From: Ga0077527 sp945862135
Lineage (GTDB): Bacteria; Pseudomonadota; Gammaproteobacteria; Burkholderiales; SG8-41
Direction: 5' to 3'
Assembly (NCBI GenBank): GCA_964203275.1
Contig: CAXNMF010000002.1
Coordinates: forward strand, 338,549 to 402,548
DNA: 64,000 nucleotides
Part shown: in pieces, positions 1-8,309 of the stretch
Layout: every line of letters starts with the position of its first letter
How positions within the stretch are numbered: position 1 is the stretch's first letter
The notes under the pieces: model-generated
Seen by the model: only the letters and a program-made list of their open reading frames with translations
Databases searched by the model: none
Told to the model about the DNA's origin: nothing
Made by a program: the position numbers and the translations under genes

Positions 1-903
1 CTTCGTCATGCTCAGGAGCTGCGTCAGAAATTCCGCGATGACCGCCAACTCGTTGATGCGGTCTTGGCCAGTTTCCGCAATGAAAATTATGTCTACACGC
101 TTTCGCCGCCGCTGCTCGGCGAGCATGCCGTGGATGAATTCCTGTTTGATACCCGGCGCGGATTCTGCGAACACTACGCGTCAGCATTCACGGTTCTTAT
201 GCGTGCTGCAGGAATCCCTGCGCGCGTGGTCACTGGCTACCAGGGCGGTCAAATCAATCCGGTTGGTGATTACGTGCTGGTCCGGCAGGCGGACGCGCAC
301 GCATGGACTGAAATCTGGCTGTCAGGTACAGGCTGGGTGCGTATCGACCCCACTGCAGCGGTATCCCCCGCCCGTGTGGAACGTGGCATCGCATCAGCAC
401 TCCCCAGCAGTGATGTGCTGCCGATGTTCGTACGCGGCGATTTTGAATTCCTGCAGCGGATGCGTCTGACCTGGGATAGCGTGACTTATACGTGGAATCA
501 GTGGGTGCTGGGCTATAACCCGGAACGTCAACGTCAGTTTCTGGCGAATCTTGGCTTCAGCAATGCCACCTGGCAGATGCTCGCGGTGATCCTGTTTGTA
601 TGTGCAGGGACGGCAGTGTTGCTGGGCGCCATGCTTGCACTTCGTGATCTGCGCTCCACTCGCACTGATGCGGTTCGTGCGGCCTATGATCTTTTTTGCC
701 GCAAGCTGGCTCGTCGCGGCTTGATGCGGAATCCTGCCGAAGGTCCGTTGGCATTTGCTTTACGGGCAACGCGCTGGAAACCGCAGTCCGCAGAGGAAAT
801 TGAGGCCATAACCCGGGATTACGTCGCCTTGCGGTACGGAACCGCGGCAACGGCGCATTCGATACGTGAGTTCCAGCGCAGAATACGCGCCCTCAAAATT
901 TAA
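1..903 (+). CDS. TgpA-like transglutaminase, C-terminal part (5' end outside window)
   Basis: The reading frame is open from base 1, so this is the 3' part of a larger gene; any start inside the window would be an artefact. The fragment holds the transglutaminase core: Cys in GFCEHYASAF (codon 166-168), His in ADAHAWTEIW, Asp in RIDPTA. One membrane helix follows (about 573-650), then a cytoplasmic tail that fits DUF4129. This order is that of TgpA/DUF3488 membrane transglutaminases, whose N-terminal half carries several membrane helices (family knowledge). Its substrate is unknown. It is convergent with nlpD, with an AT-rich inverted repeat between them. Confidence 0.85.
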   Translation, partial: LRHAQELRQKFRDDRQLVDAVLASFRNENYVYTLSPPLLGEHAVDEFLFDTRRGFCEHYASAFTVLMRAAGIPARVVTGYQGGQINPVGDYVLVRQADAHAWTEIWLSGTGWVRIDPTAAVSPARVERGIASALPSSDVLPMFVRGDFEFLQRMRLTWDSVTYTWNQWVLGYNPERQRQFLANLGFSNATWQMLAVILFVCAGTAVLLGAMLALRDLRSTRTDAVRAAYDLFCRKLARRGLMRNPAEGPLAFALRATRWKPQSAEEIEAITRDYVALRYGTAATAHSIREFQRRIRALKI

Positions 904-906
904 TTA

Positions 907-929
907 TCTAAATAAATCAATTATTTAGA
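907..929. terminator. AT-rich inverted repeat between convergent genes
   Basis: TCTAAATAA and TTATTTAGA form a perfect 9-bp inverted repeat with a 5-nt loop, between the stop codons of the transglutaminase gene (903) and nlpD (941). Its position suggests a bidirectional terminator, but the stem has almost no G+C, so it would be weak. Confidence 0.35.
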
Positions 930-940
930 ATAACTTAGGG

Positions 941-1876
941 TCACGCCGGGGGTAACAGCGTCGCCGGGTCAATCGGTTTGCCCAGACGCCGGATCTCGAA
1001 ATGCAATTTGACCTGATCCGTGTCGGTATCACCCATCTCTGCAATACGTTGACCGCGCATCACTGTCTGGCCTTCCTTGACCAGCAGAGCGCGGTTGTGC
1101 GCGTAAACACTGAGGAATTTTTCGTTGTGCTTGATAACGATGAGTTTGCCGAGACCTCGTATTCCGGTACCGCTGAAAATCACGCGCCCGGGGCCGGCAG
1201 CTACAACAGCTTGGCCGGGTTTCCCGGCAATACCAATACCTTTGCTGGAGGATTCATTGAATGGTGTGACGACCCTGCCATTCACCGGCCAGATCCAGTC
1301 AACATCATCACCAGCCACAACCGTGGTTTTCGGCTCCGAAGCCGTTGCTGTTTCGGTTTTCGGGGCCACAGCAGGTTCTGGTTTGACCCCGGACATCTGG
1401 GCATAGGCCTGATCGGAATACGGTACACGAACGCCTCGCGGCTCCGTTCGCGCGCCACTGGAAACAGGTCGTCCAGCACTGCCATCCAATGGCTGCCCTT
1501 CCACGCTGCCCGCAGGCATCCGCAATGGCGTTGCTACGGCGCCTCTCGGCGGGGAGAGTCGTAATTGCTGCCCGACGCGAATCTTGCCGGGGTCGATGTT
1601 GTTCCATCCGGCCAGTTCGCGGTAATCAAGGCCGAATTCAAGCGCGATGGCGTAAAGGGTATCTCCGGGCTTTACGGTATACGATTCCGGTCGCGGCTGA
1701 TCCTGCTGTGATGCTATACGTGCGGGTGCAGGTTTGGCGGCCGGTTTTGTGGATGATTGCGGCATGCGGTCAATCACCGGTGCGGGCCGAGGCGCGGCAC
1801 AACCCGCAATCAATACGACAGCGACAATTACAGCAAGATTTGAAGTCAAACGCGCACCGGAATAAGCGGTGGACAT
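941..1876 (-). CDS. nlpD: NlpD-like lipoprotein (LysM + degenerate M23 domain)
   Basis: 311-residue predicted outer-membrane lipoprotein. The start at 1876 puts a lipobox (LIAGC) at the end of a short signal peptide, follows a ggtggga ribosome site, and lies 13 bp after the pcm stop; longer upstream starts would run into pcm. A LysM domain (SYTVKPGDTLYAIALEFG) lies near residues 65-110 and a C-terminal M23 fold near 195-305. The M23 metal ligands look lost: GIGIAG stands where HxxxD is expected, and KLHFEIR has Lys in place of the first His of HxH. By analogy with E. coli NlpD it should activate an amidase at the septum rather than cut peptidoglycan. It is the last gene of surE-pcm-nlpD. Confidence 0.88.
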   Translation of the reverse strand: MSTAYSGARLTSNLAVIVAVVLIAGCAAPRPAPVIDRMPQSSTKPAAKPAPARIASQQDQPRPESYTVKPGDTLYAIALEFGLDYRELAGWNNIDPGKIRVGQQLRLSPPRGAVATPLRMPAGSVEGQPLDGSAGRPVSSGARTEPRGVRVPYSDQAYAQMSGVKPEPAVAPKTETATASEPKTTVVAGDDVDWIWPVNGRVVTPFNESSSKGIGIAGKPGQAVVAAGPGRVIFSGTGIRGLGKLIVIKHNEKFLSVYAHNRALLVKEGQTVMRGQRIAEMGDTDTDQVKLHFEIRRLGKPIDPATLLPPA

Positions 1877-1889
1877 TCCCACCGGTGGC

Positions 1890-2552
1890 TCAGCCGAGAC
1901 CCGGCAGCAAAGGGACAAAAAGAGCATCTTCAACTTTGCGGTCGACATAGCTCTGAATTGTACGTTCAATGACATGCAAAGACTGCTTGCCCTGATGGGT
2001 CAAAGGAATGATGATTTTACCACCCACGGCCAATTGATCGAGCAGCGCCTGCGGAACATGGGTTGCCGCAGCAGCCACCACAATCCCGTCAAAAGGCGCG
2101 TGCTCAGGCCAGCCCAGCTGTCCATCGGCAGTACGTACGCGCACATTGTGCGCCCGCGCATCACGCAAATGGCGCCGTGCCTTCGTCAGCAGCGGCGCGA
2201 GGCGCTCAAGCGAATACACTTCACGGGCCAGACGTGATAACACTGCAGCCTGATAGCCGCAGCCCGTTCCGATTTCAAGCACCTTGTCGAGTTTGCTGCC
2301 CCCGCTGCGCAGCAGTTCCAGCATGCGCGCAACAGTATAAGGGCTGGAAATCGTCTGTCCAAAACCCAGTGGCAAGGCCATGTCTTCATATGCCCTGCTG
2401 GCCAACGCCTCATCGACAAAAATGTGCCTGGGCACCTCGCCCATCGCGGCAAGAATGACTTCATCACTGATGCCTTCACCACGCAGGCGTTCCACCATGC
2501 GCATCCGCGTGCGCTGTGAGGTCATGCCGATACCCGAATTCGCTGCGTTCAT
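1890..2552 (-). CDS. pcm: Protein-L-isoaspartate O-methyltransferase
   Basis: 220 residues. It methylates L-isoaspartyl residues in aged proteins with S-adenosylmethionine, the first step of their repair. Visible signatures are PRHIFVDEALASRAYED, the family-specific GFGQTISSPYTVARM, and the SAM-binding loop VLEIGTGCGYQAAVLS (about residue 90). The start ATG overlaps the surE stop as ATGA (2549-2552), which shows translational coupling; nlpD follows 13 bp downstream. This is the classic stationary-phase repair operon of proteobacteria, but here rpoS does not follow nlpD. Confidence 0.93.
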   Translation of the reverse strand: MNAANSGIGMTSQRTRMRMVERLRGEGISDEVILAAMGEVPRHIFVDEALASRAYEDMALPLGFGQTISSPYTVARMLELLRSGGSKLDKVLEIGTGCGYQAAVLSRLAREVYSLERLAPLLTKARRHLRDARAHNVRVRTADGQLGWPEHAPFDGIVVAAAATHVPQALLDQLAVGGKIIIPLTHQGKQSLHVIERTIQSYVDRKVEDALFVPLLPGLG

Positions 2553-3304
2553 GATTCCGCCGGACTTTGCAGCCAGTTGCCAACCAGTTCCATCTGCCCG
2601 AACCGTGTCAGGTCCATCTGCAACGGCGTCACAGAAACCATCTGCGCAGACGTGGCGTGAAAATCCGTGCCTTCGCCTGCGTCCTGAGCACGTCCAGCGG
2701 CACCGACCCAGTAAACCGTGTTACCACGGGGATTGACGGCTTTGACCACCGGCTCAGCCTTGTGTCGTTTGCCGAGGCGGGTCACTTTGTGTCCGCGCAG
2801 CGCTTCATAGGGAACATCAGGCACGTTCACATTGAGCAATACCGGCTGATCGATACGGTGCCGTCCAAAGCGGACGACCAGTTCGGCAGCAACCCGACCA
2901 GCCGTTTCGAAATGATCATGTTCGCCGGACACCAGCGAAATGGCGATTGACGGAATGCCCAGCAAAAAACCTTCTGTCGCTGCGGCGACCGTTCCTGAAT
3001 AAATCGTGTCGTCCCCCATATTTGCGCCGTCATTGATCCCAGACACTACAATGTCCGGCAGTTCCGGAAGCAGCCCGGTCACTGCCAGATGCACACAGTC
3101 CGTCGGTGTGCCATTGACGTAATAAAAACCGCCGGGCGCCTGTCTGACTGACAGCGGCCGGTCGAGAGTGAGCGAGTTACTTGCACCGCTGCGATCACGC
3201 TCCGGTGCCACCACAGTGACGGTTCCCAGTGGCGACAGCGCGCGCTCCAGGGCGGCCAGGCCCGGCGCAAAATAACCGTCGTCGTTGCTGAGCAGAATGC
3301 GCAC
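2549..3304 (-). CDS. surE: 5'/3'-nucleotidase SurE
   Basis: 251 residues with a GTG start at 3304, chosen because the family begins directly with the strand leading into SNDDGYFAPGL; an upstream extension of the open frame would invade the divergent RraA-like gene. SurE is a divalent-metal-dependent nucleoside 5'-monophosphatase, active in some species also on 3'-nucleotides and short polyphosphate. Metal and substrate motifs are present: the N-terminal Asp pair in NDDG, SGASNSLT, NGTPTDCVHLA and VSGINDGANMG. First gene of surE-pcm-nlpD, overlapping pcm by 4 bases. No strong Shine-Dalgarno is seen before the GTG, so the start is less certain than the gene. Confidence 0.92.
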   Translation of the reverse strand: MRILLSNDDGYFAPGLAALERALSPLGTVTVVAPERDRSGASNSLTLDRPLSVRQAPGGFYYVNGTPTDCVHLAVTGLLPELPDIVVSGINDGANMGDDTIYSGTVAAATEGFLLGIPSIAISLVSGEHDHFETAGRVAAELVVRFGRHRIDQPVLLNVNVPDVPYEALRGHKVTRLGKRHKAEPVVKAVNPRGNTVYWVGAAGRAQDAGEGTDFHATSAQMVSVTPLQMDLTRFGQMELVGNWLQSPAES

Positions 3305-3466
3305 GCTGGTGATCGCCGTTTCGGGGTGTTTGCTGCGCCCCGCCTTCTCGGCGGAGTCTTGTAAATCGTATCCCTTGATATTGCTGCGGATTTTAGCACG
3401 GGCTCCTGCAAAGACCCGCTTGAGTGCTACGATATCCGCTCCTTTAAACACTACAGTGACCTGATC

Positions 3467-4162
3467 ATGGCGCCCATCGGCTTTCGCATACTTCCTTTCT
3501 CCCCGCAACCCCCGGCCAAAACCATCGCCACACTGCGCAAGATCGCCACCGCGCACCTGAGCGACAACATGAACCGACTGCACGCCATTGGCCCTGACCT
3601 GTGGCCCTGCCATAGCGGCGGCCGGATGGTTGGCACCGCCCTGACGGTCAAGGTCGGTCCCGGAGACAACCTGATGGTGCACAAGGCCATCGATATTGTC
3701 CGTCCGGGAGACGTCATCGTGGTTGATGCGGGAGGCATCTGCACCCAGGCCATCATCGGCGAAATCATGTCCGCCATCGCAGAACGCCATGGCGCCGCAG
3801 GAATGGTCATCGACGGCGCCATCCGTGATGCCGATGCCCTGGCAATATCCTCATTCCCGGTATATGCACGTGGCGTGACGCACCGTGGTCCGTACAAAAA
3901 CGGTCCCGGTGAAATCAATGTGCCGGTGGTCATCGGTGACGCAGTCATCAATCCCGGCGACATCATCATCGGCGACGACGATGGACTGCTGGCGCTGCCA
4001 CAAGCCATGGCCAACGAAACCATTGCACTCGCCCAGGCCCAGGCCAAAAAAGAAGCGGCCATGCTAAAAACCATCCGCAGCAAGAGCAAGCTGGACCGCC
4101 GCTGGGTCGATGAAACACTGCGAGCAAAAGGCTGCGTCATCCCGCCCAAGATGCGCAGCTGA
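3467..4162 (+). CDS. RraA-family protein (oxo-acid aldolase/decarboxylase type)
   Basis: 231 residues. The RraA-like fold is clear from GGRMVGTALTVKVGPGDN, RPGDVIVVDAGG, the GMVIDGAIRDADAL motif (the Arg-Asp pair binds substrate carboxylate and metal in HMG/CHA aldolases) and NPGDIIIGDDDGL. Family members include 4-hydroxy-4-methyl-2-oxoglutarate aldolase, oxaloacetate decarboxylase and the RNase E regulator RraA. The metabolic neighbours argue for a catabolic enzyme: the stop overlaps the next start by one base (TGATG), a family III CoA-transferase and an acyl-CoA dehydrogenase follow. It diverges from surE across 162 bp. The substrate cannot be read from the sequence. Confidence 0.85.
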   Translation: MAPIGFRILPFSPQPPAKTIATLRKIATAHLSDNMNRLHAIGPDLWPCHSGGRMVGTALTVKVGPGDNLMVHKAIDIVRPGDVIVVDAGGICTQAIIGEIMSAIAERHGAAGMVIDGAIRDADALAISSFPVYARGVTHRGPYKNGPGEINVPVVIGDAVINPGDIIIGDDDGLLALPQAMANETIALAQAQAKKEAAMLKTIRSKSKLDRRWVDETLRAKGCVIPPKMRS

Positions 4163-5364
4163 TGGCCGGACCGCTGACCGGGATCACCGTGATCGACCTG
4201 ACCACGGTGGTCATGGGCCCTTACGCCACCCAGATCCTCGGCGATCTGGGGGCGGCGGTCATCAAAATCGAGGCGCCGGGCGGCGATAATGTCCGTTACG
4301 TTGGTCCCATGCGCAACCGTGGCATGGGCCACATGTTCCTTCATCTGAATCGCAACAAGAAAAGCGTTGTGCTTGACCTCAAGCAAGCGGCTGGTCGCGA
4401 CGCGCTTTTGCGAATTGCAGCCAAGGCGGATGTCCTGATCTACAACATCAGGCCTCAGGCCATGCAACGACTCCGCCTGGGTTACGCCGATGTGGCTGCG
4501 GTCAATCCGCGCATCATTTATGTCGGGGCCTATGGCTATGGACAACAGGGGCCCTACGCCGCCCTTCCCGCCTACGATGACCTGATTCAGGGCATGACCG
4601 GTATTCCATGGCTGGCACAGCAAGCCGGTTCTGCGGACCCGCGCTACATCCCGGCGACCCTCGCTGACCGCATTGTCGGACTGCACGCGGTGTATGCCGT
4701 CACCACGGCGCTATATCACCGCGAGCGCACAGGTGAAGGCCAGTCGGTCGAGGTTCCCATGTTCGAATGTATGAGCCAGATGGTTCTGGGCGATCACCTC
4801 GGTGGCCGCACTTTTGAACCACCGCTCGGCCCCTCAGGGTATGCACGTGTACTGGCCCCCGAACGCCGTCCCTTCCGGACCCGAGACGGCTACGTTTGCG
4901 TGTTGATGTATAACGACAAGCAATGGCAAAACTTTTTCAGCCTGATCGGACGCGAAGATCTGTTTCGTGACGACCCCCGGTTCAACAGTCACGAAAACCG
5001 CTCTGCGCACATTGCAGAGGCCAATGCCTTTGTCGCCGGTGAAATGCTCAAACGCAGCACCGCTGAATGGCTGACCGCACTGAATGAAACCGATATCCCT
5101 TGCGCACCGATGAATTCGATCGACGATGTAATCGATGACGAGCATCTGAATCGCACCGGCTTCGTTCACGAAGAAACGCATCCCAGTGAAGGCACGCTGC
5201 GCACCACAGGGGCTGCGACACAATGGTCCGGCACGCCAACCGCAGCACAATGCGGCGCCCCCCGGCTTGGCGAGCATGGTGTCGAAGTGCTGCGTGCTGC
5301 CGGATACAGTGACGACGAAATACGGACACTGACGGCTTCCGGCGTGACTTCCATGCCCGACTGA
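4162..5364 (+). CDS. Family III (CaiB/BaiF) CoA-transferase
   Basis: 400 residues. Family III CoA-transferases move CoA between acyl groups through an aspartyl-CoA anhydride. Visible: the N-terminal GITVIDLTTVVMGPYATQIL, DLGAAVIKIEAPGGDN, NRNKKSVVLDLK, VLIYNIRPQAM, and the probable catalytic Asp in ATLADRIVGLHA (about residue 171), aligned by pattern with the GxxLGDxxxG motif of formyl-CoA transferase. Translationally coupled to the RraA-like gene and 12 bp before the acyl-CoA dehydrogenase. It probably activates an organic acid as its CoA ester for the dehydrogenase. A second family III member lies at 59294-60550 in an unrelated cluster. Confidence 0.9.
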   Translation: MAGPLTGITVIDLTTVVMGPYATQILGDLGAAVIKIEAPGGDNVRYVGPMRNRGMGHMFLHLNRNKKSVVLDLKQAAGRDALLRIAAKADVLIYNIRPQAMQRLRLGYADVAAVNPRIIYVGAYGYGQQGPYAALPAYDDLIQGMTGIPWLAQQAGSADPRYIPATLADRIVGLHAVYAVTTALYHRERTGEGQSVEVPMFECMSQMVLGDHLGGRTFEPPLGPSGYARVLAPERRPFRTRDGYVCVLMYNDKQWQNFFSLIGREDLFRDDPRFNSHENRSAHIAEANAFVAGEMLKRSTAEWLTALNETDIPCAPMNSIDDVIDDEHLNRTGFVHEETHPSEGTLRTTGAATQWSGTPTAAQCGAPRLGEHGVEVLRAAGYSDDEIRTLTASGVTSMPD

Positions 5365-5376
5365 CGGGAAAGAAAA

Positions 5377-6543
5377 ATGGATTTCGAGTTTTCAGAGGAA
5401 CAGCGATCCATTCGTGATGCGGTAGCCCGCACCTGCTTGCGGTTCGGCGCGGACTACTGGCTGCAGCATGATCGCGACGGCGGTTTCCCGCACGAATTTC
5501 ATGCCGCCATCGCCGGCGATGGCTGGCTCGGTATCGCGATGCCCGAACAATATGGCGGCAGCGGCCTCGGCATTACCGAAGCAGCGCTGATGATGGAAAC
5601 CATCGCGGCGTCCGGCGCGGGGTTCTCCGGTGCATCAGCGGTACATATGAACATCTTCGGACTGCACCCGGTCGTAGTCTATGCATCAGATGCGCAAAAA
5701 GCACGCTGGCTGCCACCGCTGATCGCCGGACATGACAAAGCCTGTTTCGGCGTCACAGAGCCCGGCGCCGGGCTCAACACCACACGACTGACGACAAAAG
5801 CCGTACGCGAAGGTGACGACTATGTGATATCCGGACAGAAAGTCTGGATCTCCACCGCACAGGTCGCCAACAAGATCCTACTGCTGGCTCGTACTACGCT
5901 TATTGAAGAAACCAGAAATCCGATCGACGGCCTGACGCTGTTTTACGCCGACATTGACCGGGAAAAATTCGAGGCCCGCGAAATCGACAAGATGGGCCGC
6001 AAGGCCGTTGATTCGAATCAGGTGTTCATCGACGGCATGCGTGTGCCTGCCGCCGATCGCATCGGCGAGGAAGGCAAGGGATTCCGCTATATCCTCGACG
6101 GACTGAATCCCGAACGCATTCTTGTTGCCGCAGAGGCAGTGGGCTTGGGGCGTGTCGCGCTGCAAAGCGCTGCAAAATATGCCGGCGAACGCATCGTCTT
6201 CGATCGTCCCATCGGCCAGAACCAGGCCATCCAGCACCCGCTTGCACAACGCTGGATCGAACTCGAAGCTGCGGCGTTAATGACCTATCGCGCCGCCAGT
6301 CTCTACGATGCCGACAAGCCCTGTGGTGCTGAAGCCAACGCTGCAAAATATTTTGCAGGTGAAGCCGGATTCAAGGCCTGCGAAACTGCGGTGCTGACTC
6401 ATGGCGGCATGGGCTACGCCAAGGAGTTTCACGTCGAGCGTTACTTTCGCGAGGCGATGATTCCGCGTATAGCGCCGGTCAGTTCACAACTGATTCTCTG
6501 CCACATCGCAGAGCGTGTGCTGGGACTCCCAAAGTCCTACTGA
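5377..6543 (+). CDS. Acyl-CoA dehydrogenase
   Basis: 388 residues, FAD-dependent alpha,beta-desaturation of an acyl-CoA. The N-terminal helical domain opens with DFEFSEEQRSIRDAV; the middle beta domain carries CFGVTEPGAGLNT and QKVWISTAQ, which line the flavin; the C-terminal domain has GERIVFDRPIGQNQAIQHPLA. The likely catalytic base is Glu in HGGMGYAKEFHVERY (about residue 350). The ATG follows a gggaaagaaaa ribosome site 12 bp after the CoA-transferase stop. With the two upstream genes it forms a three-gene organic-acid catabolic operon; chain type and electron acceptor are not determined. Confidence 0.92.
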   Translation: MDFEFSEEQRSIRDAVARTCLRFGADYWLQHDRDGGFPHEFHAAIAGDGWLGIAMPEQYGGSGLGITEAALMMETIAASGAGFSGASAVHMNIFGLHPVVVYASDAQKARWLPPLIAGHDKACFGVTEPGAGLNTTRLTTKAVREGDDYVISGQKVWISTAQVANKILLLARTTLIEETRNPIDGLTLFYADIDREKFEAREIDKMGRKAVDSNQVFIDGMRVPAADRIGEEGKGFRYILDGLNPERILVAAEAVGLGRVALQSAAKYAGERIVFDRPIGQNQAIQHPLAQRWIELEAAALMTYRAASLYDADKPCGAEANAAKYFAGEAGFKACETAVLTHGGMGYAKEFHVERYFREAMIPRIAPVSSQLILCHIAERVLGLPKSY

Positions 6544-6591
6544 CTTTGCGGTGAAGAGAGCAAGTATTTAAATTATAAGTGCTTGTTTTTA

Positions 6592-7428
6592 TTATAATTT
6601 ATTGCCAATTACACTATAGAGACGGTCATGCTGAAGCGATGGCATCATGCCGCGAATTTTTGCGACCCGAGCCGGATCGATATCGGCATAGATAATTCCG
6701 GGTTCCTCGCCGGCATCAGCCAGCACCTCGCCCCAGGGATCGACGATCAAGGCATGCCCGTAGGTTTGACGGTTGCCGGGATGATCGCCGCACATCGCCG
6801 GCGCGAGCACATAAGCCGCATTTTCGATCGCGCGTGATTTCAGCAAAGTATGCCAGTGCACCTTGCCGGTCTGGCGCTGAAAAGACGATGGAACCGAGAG
6901 AAACTCCGCGCCCTGTTGTGCCAGAGCGCGATAAAGATGTGGGAAACGCACGTCGTAGCAGATGGTCATGCCCAGCTTGCCCCACGGCGTTGGGGCGATA
7001 ACAGCCTGTTCGCCGGGCCGGTAGGCTGAAGACTCGCGGATGACTTTGCCGTCGGGCAGGGTCACGTCAAACATGTGAATCTTGTCGTAGGTCGCAGCGA
7101 TGGTGCCCTCCGCAGAGATCAGATAAGAGCGGTTAACAATGCGCTCCTCATCCGTCTTCAGCGTCAACGAGCCCGCAAGCAACCAGATTTTCAGTTGAGC
7201 AGCCAGTTGCCGCAGTTCGGTCAAAACAGTGCCGCCGTCCGCAGGTAGACCTCCCTCACGCATGACACGGCCGCTGCCATCCATCATCAGGCAGTATTCA
7301 GGCGACAGAACGAATTGCGCCCCGTTACCGGCAGCTTCGGTCACCATCTGTTTAAATTGAACAACATTGACAGCAAGATCACTGCCGCTGTTCATCTGCA
7401 GGCACGCGGCGCGGAATGACATAGTCAT
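6592..7428 (-). CDS. Carbon-nitrogen hydrolase, Nit/deaminated-glutathione amidase type
   Basis: 278 residues. The Glu-Lys-Cys triad of the nitrilase superfamily is present: Glu in VLSPEYCLM, Lys in YDKIHMFDV, Cys in GMTICYDVRFPHLYRAL. The KIHMFDV and CYDVRFP motifs are those of the Nit1/omega-amidase branch, whose bacterial members clear deaminated glutathione formed by transaminase side reactions (family knowledge; activity here is inferred). The start at 7428 (MTMSFRAAC) is chosen because the open frame further upstream runs through tRNA-Pro. A second ATG two codons later is possible. Convergent with the acyl-CoA dehydrogenase; an AT-rich inverted repeat overlaps the stop. Confidence 0.87.
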   Translation of the reverse strand: MTMSFRAACLQMNSGSDLAVNVVQFKQMVTEAAGNGAQFVLSPEYCLMMDGSGRVMREGGLPADGGTVLTELRQLAAQLKIWLLAGSLTLKTDEERIVNRSYLISAEGTIAATYDKIHMFDVTLPDGKVIRESSAYRPGEQAVIAPTPWGKLGMTICYDVRFPHLYRALAQQGAEFLSVPSSFQRQTGKVHWHTLLKSRAIENAAYVLAPAMCGDHPGNRQTYGHALIVDPWGEVLADAGEEPGIIYADIDPARVAKIRGMMPSLQHDRLYSVIGNKL

Positions 7429-7489
7429 GAGCAAGTCCGGCGGTGAGTGTATGTGCGCCGCTGGAAAAACATTGCGGGCAGAATTAAAA

Positions 7490-7568
<79 letters not shown>

Positions 7569-7616
7569 AGGCGCGCATTATACAACAGAGGAACACCAAG
7601 CTCTAAGCAGCAGTTT

Positions 7617-8012
7617 TCAGGCGCGGAGCTGATCGATGATGTTTTTGAGATCTTGCCGCAATTGCGCCAATGCAGGCTCGGGCTTTGAAGTGACGGCCGT
7701 TGCAACAGTTGAGGAACGGGATGCCCGCGACGGTTCATTGGCCAGTTCATCCAGGCGATTGCGGGCACCGCTGATGGTGAAACCCTGATCGTAAAGCAGC
7801 TCGCGGATTCGCCGGATCAACAGCACTTCATGATGCTGGTAATAACGCCGGTTACCCCGACGTTTGACTGGGCGAAGTTGTGTGAACTCCTGCTCCCAAT
7901 AGCGCAAGACGTGCGGCTTCACACCGCACAACTCGCTCACTTCACCGATCGTGAAATAACGTTTTGCCGGGATCGGCGGAAGCTGTGTTTTAAGGCTTCC
8001 GCTGGCTTCCAT
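7617..8012 (-). CDS. MerR-family transcriptional regulator of the pheT-ihfA locus
   Basis: 131 residues. An N-terminal winged HTH of MerR type (about residues 18-85) reads YFTIGEVSELCGVKPHVLRYWE, followed by RRGNRRYYQHHEVLLIRRI; the rest is a short helical dimerisation region ending in LKNIIDQLRA with no effector-binding domain. The start overlaps the end of ihfA by 23 bp, with ggtggag suitably placed upstream, so it is probably translationally coupled. The place between ihfA and tRNA-Pro is widely conserved in Beta- and Gammaproteobacteria, but the target of this small MerR protein is not established. Not a metal sensor: the usual ligand cysteines are missing. Confidence 0.9.
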   Translation of the reverse strand: MEASGSLKTQLPPIPAKRYFTIGEVSELCGVKPHVLRYWEQEFTQLRPVKRRGNRRYYQHHEVLLIRRIRELLYDQGFTISGARNRLDELANEPSRASRSSTVATAVTSKPEPALAQLRQDLKNIIDQLRA

Positions 8013-8298
8013 GGAAGTGCTGCTCCACCATCGACTTGAGTTTCTGTGATGCGTGGAAAGTCACGACACGGCGCGCGGAAATCGGGATTTCCTCGCCGGT
8101 TTTGGGATTGCGGCCAGGACGCTGGGGTTTGTCGCGCAACTGGAAGTTGCCGAAGCCCGAAAGCTTGACCCCTCTGCCGTTCTCGAGCGCGGCGCGAACT
8201 TCGTCGAAGAAGGATTCCACCATATCCTTGGCTTCGCGCTTGTTGAAACCCACCTTCTCAAACAGAAGATCGGCAAGTTCCGCTTTGGTTAACGTCAT
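7990..8298 (-). CDS. ihfA: Integration host factor subunit alpha
   Basis: 102 residues. The start at 8298 gives the canonical MTLTKAELADLLFE N-terminus behind a strong agagggg ribosome site; five extra in-frame codons upstream are unlikely to be used. The DNA-binding beta-arm motif PGRNPKTGEEIPISARRVV, whose Pro intercalates into the bent DNA, is intact. IHF bends DNA in recombination, replication and transcription; it would be relevant to the sigma-54 promoter in this window, since IHF often helps NtrC-type activators reach the polymerase (inference). It lies 11 bp after pheT and overlaps merR. Confidence 0.96.
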   Translation of the reverse strand: MTLTKAELADLLFEKVGFNKREAKDMVESFFDEVRAALENGRGVKLSGFGNFQLRDKPQRPGRNPKTGEEIPISARRVVTFHASQKLKSMVEQHFHGSQRKP

Positions 8299-8309
8299 GT
8301 TGTCCCCTC

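Noticed and set aside
3451..4686. 411-codon minus-strand open frame
   Set aside because: Antisense to the RraA-like and CoA-transferase genes; low-complexity Met/Ser-rich translation with no family pattern, caused by high G+C codon structure.
6566..6600. AT-rich inverted repeat (AAATTATAA/TTATAATTT) as a strong terminator
   Set aside because: No G+C in the stem and it overlaps the amidase stop codon; possible weak bidirectional terminator only.
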